Under the pieces are notes generated by a model, which did no database searches, was not told where the DNA came from, and was given only the letters and a program-made list of their open reading frames with translations. 64,000 nucleotides of DNA, taken from assembly GCF_003626655.1 (NCBI RefSeq), contig NZ_RBAN01000003.1, positions 620,001 through 684,000 on the forward strand. Reading direction: 5' to 3'. The translations under genes and the position numbers were made by a program. Below, one piece after another: positions 57,364 to 64,000 of the stretch (the stretch's first letter is position 1; the number at the start of each line of letters is the position of its first letter). The DNA comes from Micromonospora costi (lineage in GTDB: Bacteria > Actinomycetota > Actinomycetes > Mycobacteriales > Micromonosporaceae).

Positions 57364-58338
57364 TCAGCCTGCCAGATCGTGCCGCCTCGCGCTCTCCCCC
57401 GTTTCGCCGAGCAGACCCAGCACCGCCCGGGCGACCACGCGGGGCACCTCCAGCTGCGCCACGTGGCCGACCCCGTGCAGCATGAGCAGCCGGCTGTCCG
57501 GGATCGCCCGGGCGGTCTGCGGAGCCACCCGTACGTCGACCAGCCGGTCCTGAAGCCCACCGACGACCAGCGTGGGCGCGCGCACGGTCCGGGCCAGCCG
57601 CCACAGCGACCCCGCCCCGGGCAGGTACGCCCGCAGGAAGCAGGAGACCAGGCCGCGCAACGTCCGGACGTACGCGGCCGCGTAGTGCTCGGCCTCGTAG
57701 CGGATGCGGATCTCCTCGATCGCCTCCTGCCGGCGCTGGTCGCAGATCCGGCTGAGGTCGGCCACGCACGCCTCCATCACCTGCTGGGCCAACAGCTCGG
57801 GCGCGAGCTGGGTCAACCGCCAGGCGGCCACCCGCTCGGCCCGCGGCAGGGCGAGCAGAGGCAGCATCCGGCCCTGCACCGAGCGCCGGAAGTCGAGGAA
57901 CGGCAGCGCGGGCGACACCAGCGTGAGGGTGCGTACGAGGTCGGGGCGGAGCGCGGCGACCCGCACGGAGACCGCGCCGCCCAGGGAGTTGCCGAACAGG
58001 TGCACGGGCCCGCGACCGGAGTGCTCGATCCACCGGACCACCCGCTCGGCGAACGCCGGCACCGTGTAGCGGTGGCCCGGTTCACTGCGACCGAACCCGG
58101 GCAGGTCGATGGCCTGACCGTCGAGCCGGCCGGCGAGCAGGCCGGCCAGGTCCGTCCAGTTCTGCGAGGAGCCGCCCAACCCGTGCACGTACAGGGCGGG
58201 TTCGGCGTCCGGGCTGGTGGCCGGCGTGTCCCGCACGTAGGTGACCACGCCGTCGAGCCGGACCGCACGCCCCGGCCACGGCGGCGGGACCGCGTGCTCG
58301 GGCAGCAGCCGCTCCGGGCAGAGTGTGGCGCGCTTCAC
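57364..58338 (-). CDS. Alpha/beta hydrolase
   Basis: 324 residues. Nucleophile elbow GNSLGG within VHLFGNSLGGAVSVRVAALR (about residue 123), oxyanion segment HGLGGSSQNW, Asp in VVGGLQDRLVDVR and His in GVGHVAQLEVP. All three catalytic residues are present. The substrate is unknown. GTG 58338 is taken from the start of homology. Downstream by 5 bases follows the second DUF3152 copy. Confidence 0.9.
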   Translation of the reverse strand: MKRATLCPERLLPEHAVPPPWPGRAVRLDGVVTYVRDTPATSPDAEPALYVHGLGGSSQNWTDLAGLLAGRLDGQAIDLPGFGRSEPGHRYTVPAFAERVVRWIEHSGRGPVHLFGNSLGGAVSVRVAALRPDLVRTLTLVSPALPFLDFRRSVQGRMLPLLALPRAERVAAWRLTQLAPELLAQQVMEACVADLSRICDQRRQEAIEEIRIRYEAEHYAAAYVRTLRGLVSCFLRAYLPGAGSLWRLARTVRAPTLVVGGLQDRLVDVRVAPQTARAIPDSRLLMLHGVGHVAQLEVPRVVARAVLGLLGETGESARRHDLAG

Positions 58339-58361
58339 CGCTCCAGTCTGCCCGGAACTCC

Positions 58362-61300
58362 TCAGGCCAGCAGCGCCTCGAGGCGACGGTTCACCGCGGC
58401 CAGCGTCGCGCGGACCACCGCCTGTCGCGGGTCGCCCGCGACCAGGGCGGACCCGGCCAGTTGCTCCACCCAGCCGTCGCAGACGAGCAGCACCACCACG
58501 GTGGCCACCTCGCAGTTGCCGAACGGCACGACGGCGGCGTGCTCGACGAAGCACCGCCCGCGCTCGGCGTGGTCCGAGCGGCCCAGCAGCTCGTCCACCG
58601 CCGCGGCGGCGGCCACCGCGCAGAGCCGAAGGACGTACCCGTCGACGGCCGGCCCGGTGGCGTAGCCGGCGGCGCTCTCACCGGCGGCTATCAGCCGTAC
58701 CTCCACCGTGGCGTCGAGCCCGAACGTGCTCACCTGCACGTGGTCGATCACCACCCGGGGGCCGGGCACCCCGCCGGTGTCCAGCGGGCGCGACGGAGCC
58801 GCCTCGGTGGTGCTGAGCTGCGCGCCGGAGTACGACGCCCCGATCGTCGCCGGGCTGCCGGTGGCCCCGCCCGGCGAAACGGTGGGAGCGGAAGGCTCGT
58901 CCACTGTGGCCCGGCCGCGCGGCGGAGCGGACGGCCGACGCCGGCGCGCCACATCCGACTCGGCGACCGGTTGCCGGCCCGCGTCGGCGGTTTCCCCGGG
59001 CGGCGCGGGACGGGTCTCGCTCCGCCCCTCGACGGCAGGCCGGGTCTCGCGCGTCTCGCTCCGTGCCTCGACGGCGGGCCGGCTCTCGCGCGTCTCGGCC
59101 GGCCGCCCGGCGCCACGGCGACGGACCGGCGGCGAGGGCGCGACCGGCACGCCGGGCACGTTCTGCGGGGCCGCCGCGAGACCCATCCGCTCCTGGAGCA
59201 GGCGGGCGACCACCCGGCTCACCTCGGCCGGATCGGCGCCGTCGGCCAGGTCGAGGCGGAGGCTGTGCGCGCCCGCCGGGGTGCGCCGCAGCGAGGCGTC
59301 ACGGACACCGGCCACCTCGCGTACGGCGCCGAGGATCGCGTTGACGTCGAAGCCCTCGGGCCGCTCCTGCGGCGGCGCCGGCTCGTCGTCGCGGCGCAGG
59401 TGGGTGGCGATGCGGGCGAGTTCCGGGGTTTCGGCGGGTGGCTCCACGGCTGGCGGCTCCGGCACGACTGGCACGTCCGGCTCGGCGGGGACGCGCTGCG
59501 GCAGCACCGCCGCCGTCGGGTCCGATCGCCGGTCACCGGCGAGGCTCGCCGTCGCTGCCGGGTCGGGGGCGGATCGGCGGGCCGCGTAGGGAGGGGCGCT
59601 CGTCGGGTCGGGCGCGGAATGGCTGCGGTCGCGGCGACCGGCCCCGCTCGTGGCGGAGGCCGGGGCGGGACCCGGGGGGGCCGGTGGTTCACCGATCGAG
59701 CCCGGCGTGGGGATGCCGCGGCGGCCGCCCGACGGCTCCGCGGCCGGTGCGTACGCCTCGGCGGCCTCGCCGCCCGCACCCGGACGGAACGGCTGCGCGG
59801 CGCGACGCCCGACCTCCGGGGCGTCGCCGGCGGTCGCCTCGGGTGCGGCCGGTGGCCCACTCGCCGGACGGCCGCCCGCCCAGGCCGGGCGTTCGTAGGA
59901 GGCCGGCCGCCCGGTGGACCCGCGGGCCCAGGACGGCCGCTCGGCGGCGGGCGGGGCGCTGCTCGGGCCGGCCGTCGGGCCGCTGGTCGGCGCCGCCGGG
60001 GGCGCACTGGTCGGCCCCGCCGGGCCGCTGGTCGGACGGGTCGGCCCTGCGGTCGCGCCGGTGGTCGGCCGTGCGGTCAACCCTGCGGTCGGGCCGCTGC
60101 TCGGCGCCGCCGGGGGCGCACTGGTCGGCCCGGCCGCCGGACCGCTGGTCGGCGCCGCCGGAGGGGCGCTCCTCGGCGCCATCGGTGGGGCGCTGTCGGC
60201 CGCCGCCCATGGGGCCCCGCCGGACGCCGCGCTCGTCGCAGGCGCCCAGGTCGGCCGCTCGGGCGGCGCGACCGGCGGCTCCGGCTGGCCGCCGGCCCAG
60301 GCGGGCCGGTCCACGGGACGCGACGGCAGGGCGGGGGCCGGCTCGACGGCCCTGGACGACGCCGCGGGTCCGCCGGCCCAGGCCGGCCGGTCGTCGGACG
60401 CCGGCCGTTCCGGCTGGACGGGATGGCCGGCCTCGGGCTCGGACCGGACGACGTCGTACGGCTGACCCGGCTCGGGCCTACCCTGCTCGTACTGCTGACC
60501 CGGCTCGTGGCCCGGGCCCCTCTCGGCCCTGGCCGGCTCGTACGCCTGGCCCGGCTCGTACGCCTGCCCCTGCTCGGCGCTGGTCGGCTCGTACCCCTGG
60601 CCCGGCTCGACCCTGCCCGGGTCGTATGCCTGGCCCGGCTCGGCCCTGGCCGGCTCGTACGCCTGGCCCGGCTCGTACGCCTGCCCCTGCTCGGCCCTGG
60701 TCGGCTCGTACCCCTGGCCCGGCTCGTACGCCTGGCCCGGCTCGGCCCGCACCGGCTCGTACGGCCGGTACGGCTCGGTGGCCCAGGTCGGCAGGCTCTC
60801 GGGGCGGGCCCGGCGCCCGGTGGGTTCCTCGGCCCCACGTCCGGCCGGCTGCTCGCTCTCGTCCGGCCGGTGCGCGGCGGGCTCGTCGCTGTCGTGTGAC
60901 CGGCGCACGGCCGGCTCGTCGCCCTCGCGGGACCGGCGACCGGCCGGCTCCTCGCCCTGCCGTGACCAGGGCGGCGCCCAGGCGGCGCCCCAACTCGGCC
61001 GGTTCCAGCTCGGGCTGGACCAGTCGGGCTCGCCCGCCGCCGGCTCGGCCGGCCCCGGCTCGGCCACGGCCCGCGGCTGCGCGGGGCCGTATCCGCCGGC
61101 CGGCGGATACGCGTCGGCCCAGCCGCGCGGCTCAGCCGGCGGCTGCTCGGCGGCGGGCCGGTCGACGATGGGCGCGTGGAAGCCCGGCGGCACCTCGAAC
61201 CCGGACGGGGCCGTCCCGACCGGCGGGACCTGCACGGCGGGCGGGCCGGAGGTCGGTGGACCGGAGATCGGCGGGCCGGAGGTCGGTGGACCGGAGGTCG

Positions 61301-61856
61301 GTGGGGCGGAGGTCGGTGGGGCGGAGGTCGGCGGCGCCGGCTCGGCCCAGCGCGGGCGGGCGGGCGGCGGCTCCTCGGACGAGTGGCGGGCGGCGCCGGC
61401 CTCCGGCTCGGCGAGACCCGGCGACTGCTCGACCGGCGGGACGGGCCGCTGCGCGGGCACCACCAGACGCTCGGCGGCCGGCTCACGGTGCAGCTCCCCG
61501 GGGCCGCCCGGCGGGGGGCTCACGGGCGCGGGGCGACCCGCGTACGGCTCCTCCGGGGCGTGGCCCACGCCGTTGACGCGGTGCCCGTTGACCCGGGCCG
61601 GCGGTTCGGGGTCGCCTGGCAGGCCGGCGATCGGCGCGGGCAGGTCACCGTGACGGGGTGAGGAGGCGGCCCAACCGGACGACGGGTCGGGCTGCCAGCG
61701 GGGCGCCGGCTCACGGGAGGCCGTGGGGTCGCCGGTGCGGGACCAGCCGGCCGCCGGGGGCGCCCATCCGCCGGAGCGGGAAGGATCATCCTCCGGACCC
61801 GTCCCGTCGCCGTGCTCTCCCGGCGTGGCGGCACCGGGTTGCCCTACTTCACTCAC
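58362..61856 (-). CDS. Large repeat-rich protein with conserved C-terminal domain
   Basis: 1,164 residues. The first 760 or so are disordered and Pro/Ala/Gly/Glu-rich, with several tandem repeats: TSGPP units (about 175-215), YEPGQ/YEPARAEPGQ units (about 365-465), and TSAPPAAPTSGPTAG units (about 555-640). The conserved region begins near 835 (ARIATHLRRDDEPAP) and includes VRDASLRRTPAGAHSLRLDL. The last 130 residues form a domain starting VVIDHVQVSTFGLDATVEVR and ending AAVNRRLEALL. No family recognised. GTG 61856 is chosen because AAGGAG lies about 7 bases upstream. Divergent from the TetR gene. Confidence 0.65.
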   Translation of the reverse strand: MSEVGQPGAATPGEHGDGTGPEDDPSRSGGWAPPAAGWSRTGDPTASREPAPRWQPDPSSGWAASSPRHGDLPAPIAGLPGDPEPPARVNGHRVNGVGHAPEEPYAGRPAPVSPPPGGPGELHREPAAERLVVPAQRPVPPVEQSPGLAEPEAGAARHSSEEPPPARPRWAEPAPPTSAPPTSAPPTSGPPTSGPPISGPPTSGPPAVQVPPVGTAPSGFEVPPGFHAPIVDRPAAEQPPAEPRGWADAYPPAGGYGPAQPRAVAEPGPAEPAAGEPDWSSPSWNRPSWGAAWAPPWSRQGEEPAGRRSREGDEPAVRRSHDSDEPAAHRPDESEQPAGRGAEEPTGRRARPESLPTWATEPYRPYEPVRAEPGQAYEPGQGYEPTRAEQGQAYEPGQAYEPARAEPGQAYDPGRVEPGQGYEPTSAEQGQAYEPGQAYEPARAERGPGHEPGQQYEQGRPEPGQPYDVVRSEPEAGHPVQPERPASDDRPAWAGGPAASSRAVEPAPALPSRPVDRPAWAGGQPEPPVAPPERPTWAPATSAASGGAPWAAADSAPPMAPRSAPPAAPTSGPAAGPTSAPPAAPSSGPTAGLTARPTTGATAGPTRPTSGPAGPTSAPPAAPTSGPTAGPSSAPPAAERPSWARGSTGRPASYERPAWAGGRPASGPPAAPEATAGDAPEVGRRAAQPFRPGAGGEAAEAYAPAAEPSGGRRGIPTPGSIGEPPAPPGPAPASATSGAGRRDRSHSAPDPTSAPPYAARRSAPDPAATASLAGDRRSDPTAAVLPQRVPAEPDVPVVPEPPAVEPPAETPELARIATHLRRDDEPAPPQERPEGFDVNAILGAVREVAGVRDASLRRTPAGAHSLRLDLADGADPAEVSRVVARLLQERMGLAAAPQNVPGVPVAPSPPVRRRGAGRPAETRESRPAVEARSETRETRPAVEGRSETRPAPPGETADAGRQPVAESDVARRRRPSAPPRGRATVDEPSAPTVSPGGATGSPATIGASYSGAQLSTTEAAPSRPLDTGGVPGPRVVIDHVQVSTFGLDATVEVRLIAAGESAAGYATGPAVDGYVLRLCAVAAAAAVDELLGRSDHAERGRCFVEHAAVVPFGNCEVATVVVLLVCDGWVEQLAGSALVAGDPRQAVVRATLAAVNRRLEALLA
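60478..60770. repeat. In-frame DNA tandem repeats within the large protein gene
   Basis: CTGGCCCGGCTCGTACGCCT and close variants recur about ten times, encoding (A/G)YEPGQ and YEPARAEPGQ units. These are the cleanest DNA-level repeats in this gene and are likely to vary in number between strains. Confidence 0.75.
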
Positions 61857-62004
61857 CGCGCGCTCCTTGGTCGCCCCCGCTGAGGCTACCGTGTGGTGAC
61901 AGTGGCGATAAGTTACAGCGGCGGGCCAATTCCGCGACGGGCGTCGAGGCCCGACCGGTTCGGGGTAAAAGTGGCGGCTCGTACGGAGAGACTCGGAGGT
62001 TCCC

Positions 62005-62643
62005 ATGACCGCTGTGGGGAACGGTGCTCAAACCGCCGGCCGGCCCATGCGCCTGCCCCGTTCGGCGCGCCGTAAGCAGCTGCTCGCCGCGGCGCAGGAG
62101 GTGTTCGTCGCGCAGGGCTACCACGCCGCGGCCATGGACGACATCGCCGAGCGCGCCGGGGTCTCCAAGCCGGTGCTCTACCAGCACTTCCCGGGCAAGA
62201 TGGAGCTCTACCTGGCCCTGCTCGACACGCACTGCGACGCGATCGTGGCGAAGGTCCAGGAGGCGATGCGCGGCACCAGCGACAACAAGGAGCGGGTCAG
62301 CGCGTCGGTGCGCGCGTACTTCGACTTCGTCGACCACGAGAGCGAGGCGTTCCGTCTGGTCTTCGAGTCGGACCTGCGCAACGACCCGGCGGTCCGCCAG
62401 CGGGTGGAGCGGGTCGAGCAGGGCTGCATCGCGGCGATCACCGACACGATCATCTCGGACACGGGCGTGAGCCGGTCGCACGCCGAGCTGCTCGCCTCCG
62501 GCCTCGTCGGCGCCGCCGAGACCGCCGCCCAGTTCTGGCTGGCCAGCGGTCGCCAGGTGCCGAAGGCCGAGGCCGAGGCGCTGGTGGCCGCACTCTCGTG
62601 GCGGGGCATCGCCAGCTTCCCGCTGCAGGGTGAGTCAGCCTGA
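62005..62643 (+). CDS. TetR-family transcriptional regulator
   Basis: 212 residues. The DNA-binding domain is residues 17-70: RSARRKQLLAAAQEVFVAQG, YHAAAMDDIAERAGVSKPVL and YQHFPGKMELYLALLD. The ligand domain is helical (FDFVDHESEAFRLVFESDLR, EAETAAQFW-like). It corresponds in position to the TetR gene of the mycobacterial moeZ-DUF3107 block. It may control the divergent 1,164-residue gene, but no operator was seen in the 148-base gap. Confidence 0.92.
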   Translation: MTAVGNGAQTAGRPMRLPRSARRKQLLAAAQEVFVAQGYHAAAMDDIAERAGVSKPVLYQHFPGKMELYLALLDTHCDAIVAKVQEAMRGTSDNKERVSASVRAYFDFVDHESEAFRLVFESDLRNDPAVRQRVERVEQGCIAAITDTIISDTGVSRSHAELLASGLVGAAETAAQFWLASGRQVPKAEAEALVAALSWRGIASFPLQGESA

Positions 62644-62707
62644 CCGCCACCCCGGTGATCGGATAGCCTTCCCACGGCGGCTCTTTCGCCCCAGTTGAGG
62701 AGGCACA

Positions 62708-62935
62708 GTGGAGGTCAAGATCGGCGTGCAGTACGCGCCGCGCGAGCTGGTTCTGGAGAGCGCGCAGGCGCCGGCCGAGATCGAGCAGATCGTGACCGAC
62801 GCCATCGCCAAGAACGGCGGCACGCTGTCCCTGACCGACGAGAAGGGCCGGCGCGTGATCGTGCCGGTCGACAAGGTCGCCTACGTCGAGATCGCCGAGG
62901 CGTCCCCGCGGGCGGTCGGGTTCACCGTCCGCTAG
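62708..62935 (+). CDS. DUF3107 family protein
   Basis: 75 residues, starting at GTG with GAGGAGG upstream. It reads (M)EVKIGVQYAPRELVLESAQA and KGRRVIVPVDKVAYVEIAEA, the full DUF3107 pattern. Function unknown; the mycobacterial homologue (TB9.4) is a T-cell antigen. It always follows this TetR gene in actinomycetes, as here. Confidence 0.93.
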   Translation: MEVKIGVQYAPRELVLESAQAPAEIEQIVTDAIAKNGGTLSLTDEKGRRVIVPVDKVAYVEIAEASPRAVGFTVR

Positions 62936-62996
62936 GCGTACACGGCGTCCGCGGCGGGCCGACCGCCCGTCGCGGACGCCGGCCCGTCCCGCGGGC
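62936..62996. other. Spacer after DUF3107
   Basis: GC-rich. GCGTCCGC and GCGGACGC (about 62945-62978) can pair as a small terminator stem. Confidence 0.45.
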
Positions 62997-63131
62997 CCGG
63001 CCTGACCCGCCCATCCCACGGTCCCGGCCCGACCGACCCGTCCCGGAAAGCCGGCCCGACCGACCCGTCCCGGAAAGCCGGCCTGACCCGCCCGTCCCGG
63101 ACAGTCCGCCTGACGCGCCCGTCGCGGCCGC
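62997..63131. repeat. Five tandem 27-bp repeats
   Basis: Five units of 27 bases in a row: 62997-63023, 63024-63050, 63051-63077, 63078-63104 and 63105-63131. Units 2 and 3 are identical, the others are diverged but keep CCGCCC/CCGGCC and GTCCCGG. It lies between convergent genes, with no reading frame in either neighbour. Confidence 0.85.
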
Positions 63132-63142
63132 CTGACCCCGCC

Positions 63143-63165
63143 GCCCCGGCCCTCGCGGCCGGGGC
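63143..63165. terminator. Bidirectional terminator between DUF3107 and ferritin-like gene
   Basis: Perfect 9-bp stem GCCCCGGCC/GGCCGGGGC with a 5-base loop, just beyond the stop of the minus-strand gene. Confidence 0.6.
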
Positions 63166-63166
63166 T

Positions 63167-63820
63167 TCAGTTGTTCAGCCCCGCCGCCGCCATGCGCTCG
63201 GTGTGCGCGGCGGTCAGCCGCCGGAAGAGCGCCTGCACGTCCACCCGTTCCCCCTCTGCGATCAGCGCCGTGAGCGCGCCCCGGTCGGCGGCGGCCACCC
63301 GGCCGGCCTGGGAGAGCGCCTCGCCGACCAGCCGCCGGGCCCACATCGAGAGCCGGTGCGCCACCCGCGGGTCTGCCTCGATCGCCAGCCGGATCTCGGC
63401 GGCCGCGAACTCGGCGTACCGGGACTCGTGCAGCACGTCGAGCACGAGCTGCCGGTCCGGCTCGCCCAACGCCCCGGCGATCTCCCGCAGGAAGTCGTCC
63501 GTGATCGCGTCCCCGACGTACGCCTTGGTCACCGCCTCGGCCCAGTCCCGCGGCTCGGTCGAGTCGTGGTACGCCTGCAACGCCTCGACGTACGGCCGCA
63601 TGGCCTCCTCCGGCGGCACCCCCAGCGTGGCGAGGCGGTCGGCGAGGCGGTGGTAGTTGGCGATCTCGGCGGCGGCCATCTCGCCCAGCGCGGCCCGGCG
63701 CCGCAGGTCCGGGGCGAGGCGGGCGTCCCCGGCCATCCGCTCGAAGGCGAGCAGCTCGCCGAGGGCGACCAGGCCGAGGAGATCGGCGACGGCGGATCCT
63801 GGGGTGGTCGGGGCGGACAC
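63167..63820 (-). CDS. Ferritin-like fold protein
   Basis: 217 residues. Four-helix ferritin-like domain with Glu and ExxH-type residues: LGELLAFERMAGDARLAPDL, EMAAAEIANYHRLADRLATL and FLREIAGALGEPDRQ, then VLHESRYAEFAAAEIRLAIE. That pattern resembles di-iron carboxylate proteins (MiaE-like). No substrate is known. Its position after DUF3107 matches the equivalent gene in mycobacteria. GTG start. Confidence 0.85.
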   Translation of the reverse strand: MSAPTTPGSAVADLLGLVALGELLAFERMAGDARLAPDLRRRAALGEMAAAEIANYHRLADRLATLGVPPEEAMRPYVEALQAYHDSTEPRDWAEAVTKAYVGDAITDDFLREIAGALGEPDRQLVLDVLHESRYAEFAAAEIRLAIEADPRVAHRLSMWARRLVGEALSQAGRVAAADRGALTALIAEGERVDVQALFRRLTAAHTERMAAAGLNN

Positions 63821-64000
63821 GAGCGCAGGCTACCGCCAGCGGGACCGGCGCGGGATCCCGCGAGGCACCGGCGCGGGTCCCGCCAGGCTGCGGTGCGGCG
63901 TGCCGCGACTCTCCGGGGGGACCGGCGGATGAGCCCGCACGTGCTGTGAACTGGGACACAGGTTCATCCCCGTGGATCGCGCCGACTCCGGAATCAGGAC
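63821..64000. other. Intergenic region at right edge
   Basis: About 180 bases with no gene, probably the promoter region of the ferritin-like gene and of a divergent gene beyond the window. In the mycobacterial block this is a DEAD-box helicase, which cannot be verified here. Confidence 0.4.

Noticed and set aside
60478..60770. Regular repeats suggesting a CRISPR array
   Set aside because: The repeats are contiguous, in frame and coding, without unique spacers.
58323..60899. 858-codon plus-strand open frame
   Set aside because: It is an antisense reading of the GC-rich repeats of the minus-strand gene, with no ribosome-binding site and only low complexity.

Overview
This window is chromosomal DNA of a very high-GC actinomycete, most likely a Micromonospora or a close relative (Micromonosporaceae). 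The basis is the very GC-rich third codon positions, frequent GTG starts with GTGA/ATGA overlaps, the order rplA-rplK-nusG-secE-tRNA-Trp-MaoC-MaoC-rpmG-tRNA-Met-tRNA-Thr, and the conserved block moeZ / DUF3152 / TetR / DUF3107 / ferritin-like protein. The genus is inference; no rRNA or other marker is present.

Layout. 1-4704: translation and secretion block (partial ABC ATPase, L1, L11, NusG, SecE, two MaoC dehydratases, L33, three tRNAs). 4799-10084: a GGDEF-EAL c-di-GMP protein, a 51-aa secreted or membrane peptide, and a secreted FN3/FG-GAP protein. 10212-12729: an ECF41 sigma factor divergent from an AhpD-like gene, with two matching promoters between them, then a DUF1028 protein. 12802-17857: a composite genomic island at the 3' end of tRNA-Tyr. 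Three tRNA-Tyr-derived repeats bound two segments. The left one carries an OLD-like ATPase/TOPRIM nuclease, a decayed tyrosine integrase and an IS110 remnant. The right one carries an uncharacterised two-gene unit whose first product looks like a prohead-protease fold joined to a membrane segment and a C-terminal domain. 18087-25958: yajQ, small stress and regulatory genes, an ECF42 module (VOC, YCII, sigma) and an SRPBCC-ArsR operon with a visible double operator. 25973-28387: MFS, a mini membrane protein, HtpX.

28511-42208: a scattered, incomplete second complex I locus (nuoN, M, L, K, J, I, H, C and B, without A, D, E, F or G), interrupted by Uma2, SnoaL-like, glutathionyl-hydroquinone-reductase-like, dehydrogenase and DUF2252 genes. 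42396-49995: an ECF sigma/membrane protein pair, an S1P-lyase-like decarboxylase, a GPH transporter, an alkyltransferase-like (ATL) protein, proB and proA. 50087-53091: a WXG100-type polymorphic toxin locus (YbaB-like, two WXG-like proteins, HNH-like toxin, two candidate immunity proteins). 53075-64000: a terpene-cyclase-like repeat protein, moeZ, two tandem DUF3152 metallopeptidase paralogues, an alpha/beta hydrolase, a 1,164-aa repeat-rich protein divergent from a TetR regulator, DUF3107 and a ferritin-like protein.

Most promising for new biology: the two-gene unit at 15981-17781 inside the tRNA-Tyr island, the OLD nuclease beside it, and the split toxin locus at 50835-52550. No CRISPR array or rRNA was seen, and no intact transposase or integrase.
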